NCBI RefSeq assembly: GCF_002210345.1 | Contig: NZ_MWQI01000001.1 | Coordinates: 372,001-436,000, forward strand | From: Fibrobacter sp. UWB4 | GTDB lineage: Bacteria; Fibrobacterota; Fibrobacteria; Fibrobacterales; Fibrobacteraceae | Reading direction: 5' to 3' | DNA length: 64,000 nt | Part shown: one piece after another, positions 32,701 through 42,360 of the stretch | Layout: each line of letters starts with the position of its first letter | Position numbering within the stretch: position 1 is the first letter of the stretch | Notes under the pieces: model-generated | What the model was told of the DNA's origin: nothing | The model's database searches: none | Seen by the model: the letters and a program-made list of their open reading frames with translations, nothing else | Position numbers and translations under genes: made by a program

Positions 32701-35558
32701 GCGGTGTTGGGGCCGAAGTCTATTTGAGGAGAACCTGAATATGTGCCGGTACCGTCATAGCTCATGCTGTTGTAGCTGACCGGTATTTCGAGCTTGTCGT
32801 TTGCGCCCAGATAAAAGCGAAGTTCAAAGTCTTCAAAGGCAGTCGTGTCGTTGTTGTCAATTTCAATAAAGAAAATACTACAGTTCTGCCAGCCGTTTGT
32901 GGTATTGCATTTGTTTTCGTCCTGGAATGCGCTTGGCTTGACGTAAATATCGAGGTCGGCGTAGGTGGCGTATGCATCCGTCGTAAAAGAGTATTCTTCG
33001 GATTCAGCCGTTCCGGAATAAACTTTGAAGTAATAGGTCGTTCCCGGTTCGAGATTTGTGAGTTCAGCTTCATGGAAGAGCACGGCGCCGTCTTTTGCAG
33101 TGGCTGTTTCGGTGTAGTGGCCTTTAGCCTTGCCGAACTTTACGATGCCGTTCATGCGGTTAGAACTCCACCAGTAAATCTTTGCACTGCGGTGATCGAC
33201 TTGGCAAATCGTGACGCCAGATATTTTCGTTTCTGTTGTTGTCATGGTGAACTGGTACCAGTTTCCATGGTTGTCATCGGTGGTGATGTTTTGCTTGGTA
33301 TCGATTCCTTCGAGGAAGAAGTAGTAAGTCTGTCCCGGAGTAAGGCCGGTAAGCGTTATGCTTCCGCCCTTAGAGGCTGTCTTTTGCTGAACGGACTTTA
33401 CGTTTGTTGCGCTAGTGGTAATGTCGTAGAATACCGTGACGAGGGCGACTTCGTTTGTTTCCCAGGTGATAATTGCGGTGGTATCCGATGTTGGAATGCC
33501 CATGATATTGCTGAAGAGCGGCCCTTCGTTGTCTGGCGGGAGCGTTTCTGCAAGGCTTTGTGCAGGCATCAAAAGCTGGACAGAGAAGTCAATGCATGTT
33601 TCTGTAGCGGTATAGTCTTCCCAGTCTTCAAGTAGCGGCTTGTCCGGAGCGCGTCCACCCATAAGGGCACCCTTCGGACATTTGTACTTGTACGGCATAC
33701 CACCGGCGTTGTAGCCGTCCGGGTTTGCAGCGCGGTTGTGGGGGTGGTTCGGATTCTTGTCGCCTGCACCCATCAAGAAGGAAATATCCCACGGGTTTGC
33801 GCCAAGGTTATAGTAAATGTTGTCAAGAGCGAGGTTCTTGTAAGCTTCTTTTTCTGGACCCGGAGGGAGAATTTCCGAGAGCATGAAAATGGCGTTTGCG
33901 GCGCCAAGATTATAGCGGTTAAAGCCCCAGTCGCTGGATGTCCATACAAGGTTGTAAGGCGGAACGGCTGTTACGCTTCCAAAACGGTTCGTGTAGATGT
34001 TCTTGGAACCTTCAGAGCCGTCATCTGTAAGGCGGCGGAGTGCGTTTGTCGTACGCTGCAAGAGTGTATCGCGTTCAAGTTCGTTGATGCCGTAGGACTT
34101 TGCAATTTCTGCATCCTTCAAGATGAGCTTTGCAAAAGAGAACAGTACATAGGAATGGACGTTTTCAAAGTCGGTCATCCATCCGCCTGGATAAAAGCCG
34201 CTTCTGAGACCGAGATAACCGGCCTTAAAATATGGACCTGCATCATTCGGTTCGTTGTTGTACATGTAGTTTGTGCTGTTGTCATTGATATCCATGTTCT
34301 TGTACAGGTCGTACTGGTACATGGTATCTTTTGTGGCATACCAAAGAGCAAGTGCTGCTGCAGCTGCGTCGTCGATCATGTTCGTTTCGCTAGAGCCACC
34401 CGGATAGAATCCGCCAAGTTCATCGGTCGTCTTGTAGGTGCCTTTTTTATAGGGCGATACGGGTCTCATCACTTTTTTATAGATGTCTTCGGCTGCATCC
34501 AGGAGCTTCTTTGCATACTCTGGTTCATAGACGCTCCAACCTACAGCAAAATAGGCGAGAGCGGCGGCATACATGCCGGACGCCGTTCCGATTCCCTTTG
34601 CGACGTGACGGTCAGGACCGCCTTTGGACTGCGGCTGTGCATCTTGCTTTTCTGGAACGTCCCAGAACTGGTGGTCAGGATCTCCGACGGCGATGGAATG
34701 GTACATGTCGCCTTGATCGATAAGTCCGTTTGCCTTAGACGCTAAATAAAGCTTGTAGATATAGTCGGCACCGATTTTTGCTTCGTAAAGAATATCAGGA
34801 TAGCCGTCAACAATGGTTGTGTCATTGTAGGATTTTCCGTAGCGGTCTTCAGCCTTGTCCTTGTAAACGAGGTATGTCGTTGCAAGAGCGTAGGCTGCAT
34901 AGCTCAGCGTTTCTGAAACCTTGAAATGGTCTCCGCAGTCATGCCAGCCGCCTGTCAAGTCGTGACCGATTTCGGAACCGTCTTTCAAGTGGCAGGGGCC
35001 GTGGAGCTGGGAATTTGTATTGCCGCAGCGCTGGACGCCAAAGAACTTGAGCGCGTTTTCAAGAATGGCGTTATAGATTGAAGGATGAACATGGAAAGTG
35101 GCCGAGGTGTCCTTTCCTACAACAAGGAAGTACTCGCCTGTTGTCGAAAGCGGCGTAAAGTCAGCTTTGTAAAGCGTCTCCGTTCCGGTTGTTGTCGTAT
35201 CGCCGAACTGGTAGAGCGAAGCGCCGATCGACTTGAAGGCGCCACGAACCCAAATGGATGGCTTGGGATATGTTCCAAGTTTCTCCAGGTTTCCACCACC
35301 GGGAACTTCCTTACCCGTATTAGCGTCGATCACCTTAAATGTCGTTTCCTTGGTGTCGGCAACGTAGGCGTATTTATTGTCCTGCGGCCTAAAGCCTGCC
35401 TGGTTGACGCGGATGGGGCGCCTGTCATAGACATTCAGGGAGTCCAGATATCGACGGTCGCAGTTGGTGCATGTCCTGTCGATGTTTGGAAGCTGTGCTG
35501 TAGCATGATCAATGCTAAGCAATGCTAGTAAGGTTATTGCGCTGAGTAGTTTTTTCAT
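29724..35558 (-). CDS. Giant secreted GH9 cellulase, multidomain (GH9 copy 1)
   Basis: 1944 residues. Signal peptide (MKKLLSAITLLALLSIDHATA), then the CelD_N-type Ig-like domain (PIRVNQAGFRPQDNKYAYV), then GH9: DCGD with Asp207/Asp210, HPHNRAANPDG, and Glu653 in the conserved TETCID. GH9 enzymes invert and cut beta-1,4-glucan. After about 690 come fibronectin III-like units (ITWETNEVALVTVFY, YYFKVYSG), then a beta domain with WQNCSIFFIEIDNNDT and DFELRFYLG that recalls CBM3, then Ig-like units with calcium-type 'D.NCDNIPDAMD' motifs. The basic tail KKTFGIKRTK resembles the tails of copies 2 and 3 and may be a sorting signal. SD GGAAG before the ATG. Confidence 0.9.
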   Translation of the reverse strand: MKKLLSAITLLALLSIDHATAQLPNIDRTCTNCDRRYLDSLNVYDRRPIRVNQAGFRPQDNKYAYVADTKETTFKVIDANTGKEVPGGGNLEKLGTYPKPSIWVRGAFKSIGASLYQFGDTTTTGTETLYKADFTPLSTTGEYFLVVGKDTSATFHVHPSIYNAILENALKFFGVQRCGNTNSQLHGPCHLKDGSEIGHDLTGGWHDCGDHFKVSETLSYAAYALATTYLVYKDKAEDRYGKSYNDTTIVDGYPDILYEAKIGADYIYKLYLASKANGLIDQGDMYHSIAVGDPDHQFWDVPEKQDAQPQSKGGPDRHVAKGIGTASGMYAAALAYFAVGWSVYEPEYAKKLLDAAEDIYKKVMRPVSPYKKGTYKTTDELGGFYPGGSSETNMIDDAAAAALALWYATKDTMYQYDLYKNMDINDNSTNYMYNNEPNDAGPYFKAGYLGLRSGFYPGGWMTDFENVHSYVLFSFAKLILKDAEIAKSYGINELERDTLLQRTTNALRRLTDDGSEGSKNIYTNRFGSVTAVPPYNLVWTSSDWGFNRYNLGAANAIFMLSEILPPGPEKEAYKNLALDNIYYNLGANPWDISFLMGAGDKNPNHPHNRAANPDGYNAGGMPYKYKCPKGALMGGRAPDKPLLEDWEDYTATETCIDFSVQLLMPAQSLAETLPPDNEGPLFSNIMGIPTSDTTAIITWETNEVALVTVFYDITTSATNVKSVQQKTASKGGSITLTGLTPGQTYYFFLEGIDTKQNITTDDNHGNWYQFTMTTTETKISGVTICQVDHRSAKIYWWSSNRMNGIVKFGKAKGHYTETATAKDGAVLFHEAELTNLEPGTTYYFKVYSGTAESEEYSFTTDAYATYADLDIYVKPSAFQDENKCNTTNGWQNCSIFFIEIDNNDTTAFEDFELRFYLGANDKLEIPVSYNSMSYDGTGTYSGSPQIDFGPNTADATGAYYMPIKVNGKLAVSGRIIIHVKWLNATYSAFNNGWSLIAHKGEDAPEVFDGIDLEMAPYFKGRESEQLEINDRGDTVIAFTRDPYIPVYYHGKHIYGYGPDYTPEDGPQIIRKVDISFSSPFVSPIHSVEKVDAKTLYEATSTVKPTGLLDAVEMNGNPYPFKKAIEQRADSILFGVDTTLAYGNNYMEWVSWHNRNANQKTKNPYDCACAIARTNVEIDSITKPLEKRYLVFDKSKITGYKDKFVEVQISLLDSNLDVLKDEKNLNVELVSDDANVLFYTDPTATIPVNTVTLYDGVATIYVSSPIAVTTKIYAKHPNTKDYSYSPAIAELVIEDLPPWPIIDVAKIVDLNCDNIPDAMDITLSSEYGENQKFISISFVYEGTSYTTNKVKSLNGKSLVVEFDDIKDIVTNATGKITLSSDVQGQVKTVEDSYYDGMPPALLSATILERLDTATTDHLYLQFSEPISAPGTSFPLILYAKDGITQATTPTVLSAKLYNESKNIWDFEIAFDAGNGSLITAGMWGQLNPAGTITDLNGNGVAGLCTPEKIEILLKVLPIPMTYAVITDKHQNGYASHVDVTFAKPLDATHTPETLEIIFGTAKPETLTVEKSNFVLNGENLSIDLVKPFNFGNTAGNYEGTVPGGKSLEHAGLVTQYLGKGAALETNSVLAEDKVGPVFVTAKINQTSSADVLTITASEPLVIADTAQQFFRHKRAEKQSNITKGSFSTWNFAQNNTILTFIYMDDLSGSVMEGDFVRMGSMMTSTFKDANGNYPEFEVPWVLVNGNGVPRIKFDVKLRETINNLNSLNRTKVEANEAMRFYIKNAATGKFDMIQKEQVTQTGIDSADIGGAIFDVTLTVPRGTSIGDECAWENLLVKFNIPIYSNLGNYVNRFKQSFNVNPKQYLNSNNQVVFAIEWANKAPSGIRTHEDRAVGTGAYIYKAEIEAKFSPNTSNPEIKNNQKLVQNFSTKTSFEQKKTFGIKRTK

Positions 35559-35588
35559 ACTTCCATCTTTTGTTCAAAAAATAATGAA

Positions 35589-35616
35589 GCCGCCTGGATC
35601 GCCAAATCCAGGTGGC
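35589..35616 (-). terminator. Terminator of GH9 copy 2
   Basis: GCCGCCTGGAT/ATCCAGGTGGC stem (one wobble pair) just after the copy 2 stop, followed on the minus strand by a T-rich stretch. It separates copy 2 from copy 1, 69 bp apart. Confidence 0.75.
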
Positions 35617-35627
35617 CTGTTTAAAAA

Positions 35628-38600
35628 TTACTTCTTTCTCTTGAAGCCAAGAGTCTTGGTCTTGTTGTCGTTTGCCTTTTCGACCTTGTCGCCTACAGTC
35701 TTACATGATGCCTTGTAGTCGTTACTCGATTCATCGAATGTTGTAGCGCAGTAAGTCTGGGCCTTAAAGTCAAATTTCGCAATGTAGGCACCTGTTCCAA
35801 TCTTGTTGCCCTTCTTGGAAACAGGGGCTTCGTTGTCCTTAGCCGCCCATTCCAAATTCAGCTTGAGAATGCCGTTATTGACGAGGTTGCGCAACGAGGG
35901 CGAATTTTCCTTCGGGACATCAAGCGTGTACGTGTTAATGTATTGGCCGAGGTTGTCGTAGAGATCTGCAACAATCTTGAGGCTGAAATCGTACATGGGC
36001 TTACCGTCACGAGTTGTGAAACTTGCAGAAGGCATCGTCACTTCAATTTCGAAATTTGGACCGGAACCAACGTATGCGGCTGAATCGACCTGACCGATGA
36101 GCGAACCATCGCGGCTGATGAAGTTGTATTTGCTGTTGGTGATGGCTGATACAACGAATGCATCGTCCTTGAGGGTTTCGGGGCGGCTTGCGTAGGCGCC
36201 AGCCTTCGGTGTGGTAACAGGCTTTGACAGCGTCACCTTAAAGCGGATGTTGTCATCACCCGTGATACGAATGTAGGGGTTCGAATTCGTTGGGGCAATG
36301 TTGTTTTTGTCTGTATAGCTGGATCCAAGAATATCTGGAACGAGGCGGATCCTGTCACCGACATGTACGACATGGTCCTTTTCGTTGTAGATGAACACCG
36401 ACGACTTACCCGTGCCTTGCGGTTTATCAGGAGGAATGTAGCCATCGCGTTCACGCTGGATGTATTTGCCTGCGGCACCCGTTTCAATGATGGTGAGCGC
36501 CTCAGACATGTTGACGGTCAGCATACCCTTGATAAGGCGTGCAGAGGTGATGACTGGAGCGCATTTGTCGTACAACGTGTAGTCTGTCTCAAAGAATCCG
36601 CTTGCGGCACCCTTGAGCGGAGATACTGTACCGTTGCCGTCCTTGTCGCCATTTGTTGTACCGTAAGGATAAGCCTTGTCCTGCGGAATTGTGATTTCGA
36701 TAATGCTATATGTATTAACGGAATCCTTAGTCGTAGAATCAGGCAGGATTACGGTGAATGGAGCCGAGACAGAGTCGCGAATGGTCCAGTAGGATTCCTT
36801 CGGCTTGATGACTCCGCCTGTTGTATCAGCCGTTGTTATGAATGTGCGTGTAATACCCGGATCGCCCCAAACGGTTACGATGCTGTCGAATACATCCTTC
36901 GTCTTGAGCTTTCTTTCGAACATCATGTAGACGATGTCTGGAATGCCATCGCCTTCCAGGTCGATCATGTCTGCATGGTAAATCGGTACCGGGCGGGAAA
37001 TGAGCGTTATAGGTACAGACGGCTTGCAGCCAAACGGATCAATCTGGTTGAAGTTCTGGTCGGTGATTACAAATCCACCTGTCGTCCTTGGCGATGCTTT
37101 ACCGCCTATTGGAACGAGGGATTGGTCTGCATTGCCGCTGATAACCAGTTGCCAGCTCTTGCCGTTGTTTGTAGTTGTTGCCTTTCCAACGACTGTCGGC
37201 ATGCCTGGTGCACCAGCCACCGTGAGTGGCCATTCGGTCTCGGACGAGAAAATAACCGGTTCAGAGAATGCGATCAAAATTGTGTCAAGTCCGCTTGTGT
37301 CGTCATCGGATTTCTCGAGAATGGAAACGCTTGTAAGCGTGGGGAGAATGCCGTCTGCGATTCTTGCGGTTTCTGCATTGGCCGTGCCATGATCTGCAAT
37401 ATATGTTGTGATCTTTCCAGAGGGGCTTGCGTTCACCGGAATCAAAGCCGTGTCAATGGCAATGATGATCTCGTTCAAGTCTACAAACTTTTTGGCATCA
37501 AGCGAAACCTTGACCGTATCGGACATTCCTTCGATAAAGTACCTGATGCTGTCAAGCGTGTAGTCTTCAACAAGCTTGTTCGTAAGCACGATCTTCAGCT
37601 GATCTGCCTTATTGTCGCAGTCAGAATCGATGGCGAGAACCGTTTGCGGTGTGGGCACCTTTGTCTCGGCAAAGAACGTCTGCAGGGAAACATCGTCTTC
37701 ATCGTCCGGGTCGGTGTAGATGACCTGGATTGTATCGCCTGCGAAGAACGAAATTTCGGAAGCCTGGTCCCTTGTTTCCTTGGAATGGTTGACGGCTTTG
37801 ATCGGTCCACCGACAAAGTGTCCCGGATTGTTGGCGTCAGCCTTCAAAACAACTTTCAGGACATCGTTCTTTTTCTTGTTGATGACCTGGACTTCAACAG
37901 AGGTGGCCTTGCTCTTGATCTTGTCCTTGTCCATCAAGTCAATATAGAATGTCGTGCCTTCTGGATCTGCTGGGCTTACGATCGGGTTGCCCTGAGGATC
38001 CTTGATGATAAGTGTCGATGCTGTAGCGTCGCCCTTAGAGAAGTTTACGTAGTAAGTTCTATTCAGGAATGCGCAACCACCGTTCTCGGTACATTCTTCG
38101 CATGTTGGATCTGGACCGGCAAAGATGGTGATGTCAATTTTGTTACTTCCGATACCCATTTTCACAGGAATATCAAGGTCCCACATGTCTGTGGCTAGGT
38201 CGTACATGGCAATTCTGTCTGTACCAGCTTCGTTCAAAATCCATCGTTCTGTACCCTTAGCAAAGACCTTGCCGCTCACTTTGACGCCATTGGCCCAAAC
38301 TTTTGTCACGTAGCCGCCATCGGTTATGTGGGCTTTGCCCGTGACATGGACGGTGCTGCTTGCTTGGTCAAGATCGATATGGGAACCGTTGGAAACATCG
38401 AACGGATGGTCTAAAGCAACGTCAATTCTGTAGTTTGCTCTCTTTGTTTCCATTTCCTTCTTGGACGGGCTAAAGCCCCAGATGAACTGGTCCTTGCGAT
38501 AAACGGTAATGTATGGATTTTCTGGAACATCGGGGGCCTTGTCGCCGTAATCCTTGTCTTCGACAGGCATGCCGTCGTAGTCTGCACCGTCTTCCAGGTA

Positions 38601-41600
38601 GGAATGTGGACGCCAAGACCAGTCGCCGGAGTTCTTGCTAAAGCGCTTTTTGCCGGCTATGCGCAATGTTTCGCAAGTCTTGTATCCATCGTTTGAAAGA
38701 CCAGAAGAGAAGCCGAAGTCTACACGGAGACGAGATTGTGACTTGATGACGGAAGATCCAAGTGGGGCGGGGAAGTAGTAGGAATACTTACCCGTAGCCG
38801 GATCGTAAGTGTCGTCCAGTCGGATCGGCAATGCGGCGCGTAACAGGTCACGGAGTTCACGGTCGTTTTCGCACGCAACGCTGAATCCAGCTTCGTCGTA
38901 GGCAAAGCAAATGTCGGAATCTATCAAAGTTGCACATTTATCAACTTCTTCAGGCAATGCGGTGAAGTATAGGCGCAGTGTCAAGCTGTCGAATTCTCTT
39001 GCTTCGTTATTGATGACGTTCAAGTTCAGGAAGTCCATGTTGTCAACGATGTACTGATAGCCGCGAACGCTAAAGTCGTACCAGGTTACCGGGGTCTTGA
39101 ACTTGAGCAAATTGCCTTCGTCATTCAAGTTGGTCACGATGCCGTTGCTTTCGACCATGTAGTAGTAAGTCGTCTGCTCCTTGAGACCGCCAATCTTTAC
39201 GTAGTGGAATTGTGTCGGCACACCGGAGATATCGGCATTGCCAGAGCCTGTGTTGAATGCAAATTCAGCCGCCGTAGAGTGCGGAATGGTATCCCAGTAA
39301 ACCTTAGATTCGTATTCGCCGTTCGGCGTGTACCACATGATTTCTGCGGAATCAGCGGTGACGTTACAGACGGTGACGTTTGCGATACGGGCTTCTTCGA
39401 TAAAGGAAAGGGTGGTAAACGTAAACGGAGTCTGCGTACTGTCTACGAGATATTTGGTCTTTGTATTTGCGGGGTTGTAGGCGTTTGCTCCAGTGACATA
39501 GAAGTAGTAAGTTGTACCCGCCTTTAGGTCCTTGAGGACAATGTCGTGCTTGACGGCAGAATTTTGGCTGGAAACGGTCTTGTCATAACTTCCTTCTGCT
39601 GTACCGTAAGAGATTGTCGCTGTGCCGCGCTGGGTCAGTTTGACTGTTACAATGGCGGAGTCCATGCTGACGTGACGGATTTCAACATTGATGTCCGGGG
39701 CTACGCTCTTGTCGATTTTCCTGGAGGCGAGGCTGACCGTGCTTACGAGCGTTGCCGAAGCGTCGATGCATATTTCTGACATTTCATAGTTTTCCCAGGA
39801 GAGCTTCTCCGGCTGGTTCATCTTTTTGTTCGGAGGAACAGCTCCGTAAAGGGCACCGACAGGGACGTAATACTTGTAGTCGGCACCGGGAACATTCTTG
39901 CCTTCGGGGTTTGCTGCGCGGTGATGCGGATGTGCGTCATTCTTATCGCCGACGCCCATGATAAAGGATATATCCCAAGGGTTAATGCCTAGCAAGTAGT
40001 TCAACTGGTTGATGCCGAACTGCTTTGCTTCGGCAGCTTTCCAGTTGGGAGTTCCCATCGTAGGGAGGCTTATACCTTTCTTTTCGATATCCGCTGCAAC
40101 ATCGGCATAGGCGAGAACTTCAAAGATGTCGCCGGCACGGTAGCGGTTGTAAATCCATTCCTGGTCGGTGTGCATCGTATACCAAATTCTATCGTAGGTA
40201 ACGGAACTTTGTTTCCAGATGTTTGGTACGTTCGGGAACATGAACGTTTCGCTGACTCCTTCATCATAGCGCATGTCGCCAAGGTTTACAATCATGTTGG
40301 CAACGCAGTCTTCGATGGCGTTGAGCCATTCAGATTCCGTAAGACCGTATCTTGTCAATGCTTCGTTTTTATCAGCGAGGATTAGCTTGTACAATGCGTA
40401 AAGGGCGTATGAATAGGTTGCTGCCCAGCTTGTGTTCTTTGTGTTTTTGAGGAATGCCTGGTCCGGAGATACGAACCATCCACCTTCGAAAAAGCCTGGA
40501 CCTCCATTTGCGGAAATGACTTGCTTTGAGTACATGTTCTTGTTGCGGATCATGTCGTCGGCATAAGTTTTGTCGCCGGTTGCATACAGGAGGGCGACAG
40601 AGGCTAAAGCCATTTCATCGATAAATTCATCGTTTCCGTGATAAGCTGGTGACTGTTTTGCAATCGGGTTGGGTACACCTGTTGAATCTTTGTGGTGTAC
40701 AATGGTTTTCCCTCCATCGTAGGTGGATTTCCCTTGGGCCAATGCTTTTGCGAAATCGTACATTTTTTTGGCGACCATAAGGCAGCTGTCGGCGAAGGCG
40801 TCGTATTGACCTCCGAACTCCTTGCCTTTAAACTTTCTGCTAAGGATAGCAAGGCCTGCGGCCGTTTCGCCACCGACGTTTGCGCCAACTTCGCCTAAAC
40901 GGACGGGTCTAGCTTGGGGACCGCCGCGGTCTTTGGCGGCGTTCGAGTTTCCTATAGGTAAGAGATCCTGGTTCTGTGGGAGGCCCCACCAGCCATGGTC
41001 TGAGCCGCTTGATCCGATCGAAAGCGCCATGTCGTCGATGACGCCTTTGGCTCTGACAAAAGAACGGAGCACAAAGTCGGCGCCGTGCTTTGCTTCGCGG
41101 AGCATGTCCGGGACACCGTCTGTATTGATCGTTTCATTCTGGTTGAATGCGTAATGGTCTGTGTCTGTGGAGTCGTTAGCGGCAGCCATTAATGCCATGA
41201 CCATGAAAGCGTACATCTGTGTGTGCGATTCTTTCAGGTGGTCACCGCAGTCGTAGTAACCGCCTTCAAGGGTCCCTGCAAGGGCTGCGTTATAAGGGCC
41301 TCTTACGTCAAGAGGGCCTTCTGTCACTGGGCCGCCACCATCTTTGGTATGGCTTGCCGGACGGTTACGGAACCAGGTTTCGGAGTGGCCGCTGCGGTTA
41401 ATACCGTAGAACTTGAGGGCGGCATCCTTCACCATGGAATACACGTTTTCGGAAATAATGAAGGTACTCGAAATATCGTCACCGACCTTGATGCGCAAAC
41501 GCGTCTCTATGGGGACATTTTGAGGAATATTGCCGATCATGATTGTGCCGGAAGGACCGTGTGTAGTAACCTTATAGCGCTGTTGATCACCTGTCGTAGC

Positions 41601-42056
41601 GTTTGTACCGGCAAGAATTGTCCATTCCGAGGACGTTTTGCTATTTGAAGATCTTAGAGTTCCGGTGATGGCCGGGCTAAAAGATTTGCCGTTGATATCG
41701 ACGACTTCGAATGTGGTTTTGTTGCCCACGTAATAAAATTGGCGTTCAGGATCGCTTTCCAAGTAACCGGCCTGGTTCACTCGGATTGGCGAAATGCGGA
41801 CATTCATTGCGTCGAAGTACGCCTGATTTAGGGAATCGGGAACGATTGCATTAGGCTCGTATTCCGGCGGGGTCAGCTTTTTGGGTAATATCTGGTGTAT
41901 TATGGCAACTGTTGTGTCAAAGTCCTTGAATACAGTGGAGTCCCAAGTTAAAGGGAATACAGGGCGAATCAGTTCGTAAGGAGTGGTTTGTGCCTGTTGC
42001 GCTGCTGCCATGGAGGTCGCTGCGCACAATACTAGCAGATACTTCTTAATACTCAC
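35628..42056 (-). CDS. Giant secreted GH9 cellulase, multidomain (GH9 copy 2)
   Basis: 2142 residues. Signal peptide MSIKKYLLVLCAATSMAAAQ, CelD_N-type Ig-like domain (SPIRVNQAGYL), GH9 domain with Asp269/Asp272 in DCGD, HPHHRAANPEG and Glu761 in SEICID. Then fibronectin-like units, a domain with YFPAPLGSSVIKSQSRLRVDF, a second Ig-type region, and several D-rich calcium-type motifs (DSDCDNKADQ, DLEGDGIPD). It ends KTLGFKRKK. GTG start with AAGGAG upstream. Closest relative in the window is copy 3; from about residue 850 on, the two are much more alike than in their catalytic domains. The 611-codon antisense frame here is a shadow. Confidence 0.92.
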   Translation of the reverse strand: MSIKKYLLVLCAATSMAAAQQAQTTPYELIRPVFPLTWDSTVFKDFDTTVAIIHQILPKKLTPPEYEPNAIVPDSLNQAYFDAMNVRISPIRVNQAGYLESDPERQFYYVGNKTTFEVVDINGKSFSPAITGTLRSSNSKTSSEWTILAGTNATTGDQQRYKVTTHGPSGTIMIGNIPQNVPIETRLRIKVGDDISSTFIISENVYSMVKDAALKFYGINRSGHSETWFRNRPASHTKDGGGPVTEGPLDVRGPYNAALAGTLEGGYYDCGDHLKESHTQMYAFMVMALMAAANDSTDTDHYAFNQNETINTDGVPDMLREAKHGADFVLRSFVRAKGVIDDMALSIGSSGSDHGWWGLPQNQDLLPIGNSNAAKDRGGPQARPVRLGEVGANVGGETAAGLAILSRKFKGKEFGGQYDAFADSCLMVAKKMYDFAKALAQGKSTYDGGKTIVHHKDSTGVPNPIAKQSPAYHGNDEFIDEMALASVALLYATGDKTYADDMIRNKNMYSKQVISANGGPGFFEGGWFVSPDQAFLKNTKNTSWAATYSYALYALYKLILADKNEALTRYGLTESEWLNAIEDCVANMIVNLGDMRYDEGVSETFMFPNVPNIWKQSSVTYDRIWYTMHTDQEWIYNRYRAGDIFEVLAYADVAADIEKKGISLPTMGTPNWKAAEAKQFGINQLNYLLGINPWDISFIMGVGDKNDAHPHHRAANPEGKNVPGADYKYYVPVGALYGAVPPNKKMNQPEKLSWENYEMSEICIDASATLVSTVSLASRKIDKSVAPDINVEIRHVSMDSAIVTVKLTQRGTATISYGTAEGSYDKTVSSQNSAVKHDIVLKDLKAGTTYYFYVTGANAYNPANTKTKYLVDSTQTPFTFTTLSFIEEARIANVTVCNVTADSAEIMWYTPNGEYESKVYWDTIPHSTAAEFAFNTGSGNADISGVPTQFHYVKIGGLKEQTTYYYMVESNGIVTNLNDEGNLLKFKTPVTWYDFSVRGYQYIVDNMDFLNLNVINNEAREFDSLTLRLYFTALPEEVDKCATLIDSDICFAYDEAGFSVACENDRELRDLLRAALPIRLDDTYDPATGKYSYYFPAPLGSSVIKSQSRLRVDFGFSSGLSNDGYKTCETLRIAGKKRFSKNSGDWSWRPHSYLEDGADYDGMPVEDKDYGDKAPDVPENPYITVYRKDQFIWGFSPSKKEMETKRANYRIDVALDHPFDVSNGSHIDLDQASSTVHVTGKAHITDGGYVTKVWANGVKVSGKVFAKGTERWILNEAGTDRIAMYDLATDMWDLDIPVKMGIGSNKIDITIFAGPDPTCEECTENGGCAFLNRTYYVNFSKGDATASTLIIKDPQGNPIVSPADPEGTTFYIDLMDKDKIKSKATSVEVQVINKKKNDVLKVVLKADANNPGHFVGGPIKAVNHSKETRDQASEISFFAGDTIQVIYTDPDDEDDVSLQTFFAETKVPTPQTVLAIDSDCDNKADQLKIVLTNKLVEDYTLDSIRYFIEGMSDTVKVSLDAKKFVDLNEIIIAIDTALIPVNASPSGKITTYIADHGTANAETARIADGILPTLTSVSILEKSDDDTSGLDTILIAFSEPVIFSSETEWPLTVAGAPGMPTVVGKATTTNNGKSWQLVISGNADQSLVPIGGKASPRTTGGFVITDQNFNQIDPFGCKPSVPITLISRPVPIYHADMIDLEGDGIPDIVYMMFERKLKTKDVFDSIVTVWGDPGITRTFITTADTTGGVIKPKESYWTIRDSVSAPFTVILPDSTTKDSVNTYSIIEITIPQDKAYPYGTTNGDKDGNGTVSPLKGAASGFFETDYTLYDKCAPVITSARLIKGMLTVNMSEALTIIETGAAGKYIQRERDGYIPPDKPQGTGKSSVFIYNEKDHVVHVGDRIRLVPDILGSSYTDKNNIAPTNSNPYIRITGDDNIRFKVTLSKPVTTPKAGAYASRPETLKDDAFVVSAITNSKYNFISRDGSLIGQVDSAAYVGSGPNFEIEVTMPSASFTTRDGKPMYDFSLKIVADLYDNLGQYINTYTLDVPKENSPSLRNLVNNGILKLNLEWAAKDNEAPVSKKGNKIGTGAYIAKFDFKAQTYCATTFDESSNDYKASCKTVGDKVEKANDNKTKTLGFKRKK

Positions 42057-42320
42057 TTTGTCTCCTTTTCATAAGCAAAAAAGCGGGCAAAACAAGTCTT
42101 GCCCTCTAGTTATAATCTCTCAAAAGATAAAATAGATTATTTATGTAAAAATGTTTTGTGATATATTCCTTTTTTGTTCTCAAATTTTACTCTGAAATTC
42201 AATAATTTTTCAATTGCGTATTATACGGACAATTTTTATGGATATTTGTAGTAAAATGATATGAACAATAAGCATTTACAGGAATTTTTGTAAATGCAAT
42301 TTTACAAACGAAATAAGAAA
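42057..42320. other. AT-rich upstream region of GH9 copy 2
   Basis: The 304-bp gap between copies 3 and 2 holds the terminator of copy 3 and this AT-rich stretch, which should contain the copy 2 promoter. I see no convincing -24/-12 (sigma-54) site and no clear -35/-10 pair, and no open reading frame. Confidence 0.4.
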
Positions 42321-42352
42321 AAGCCGCCAGAATGGTTAAATTCTGGCGGCTT
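42321..42352 (-). terminator. Terminator of GH9 copy 3
   Basis: AAGCCGCCAGAAT/ATTCTGGCGGCTT perfect 13-bp stem followed on the minus strand by TTTCTTATTT, 8 bp after the stop codon. Confidence 0.9.
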
Positions 42353-42360
42353 CGTCGTTC

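Noticed and set aside
36363-38198. 611-codon plus-strand frame inside GH9 copy 2
   Set aside because: Antisense to well-conserved cellulase modules; Cys/Arg-rich composition without domains.
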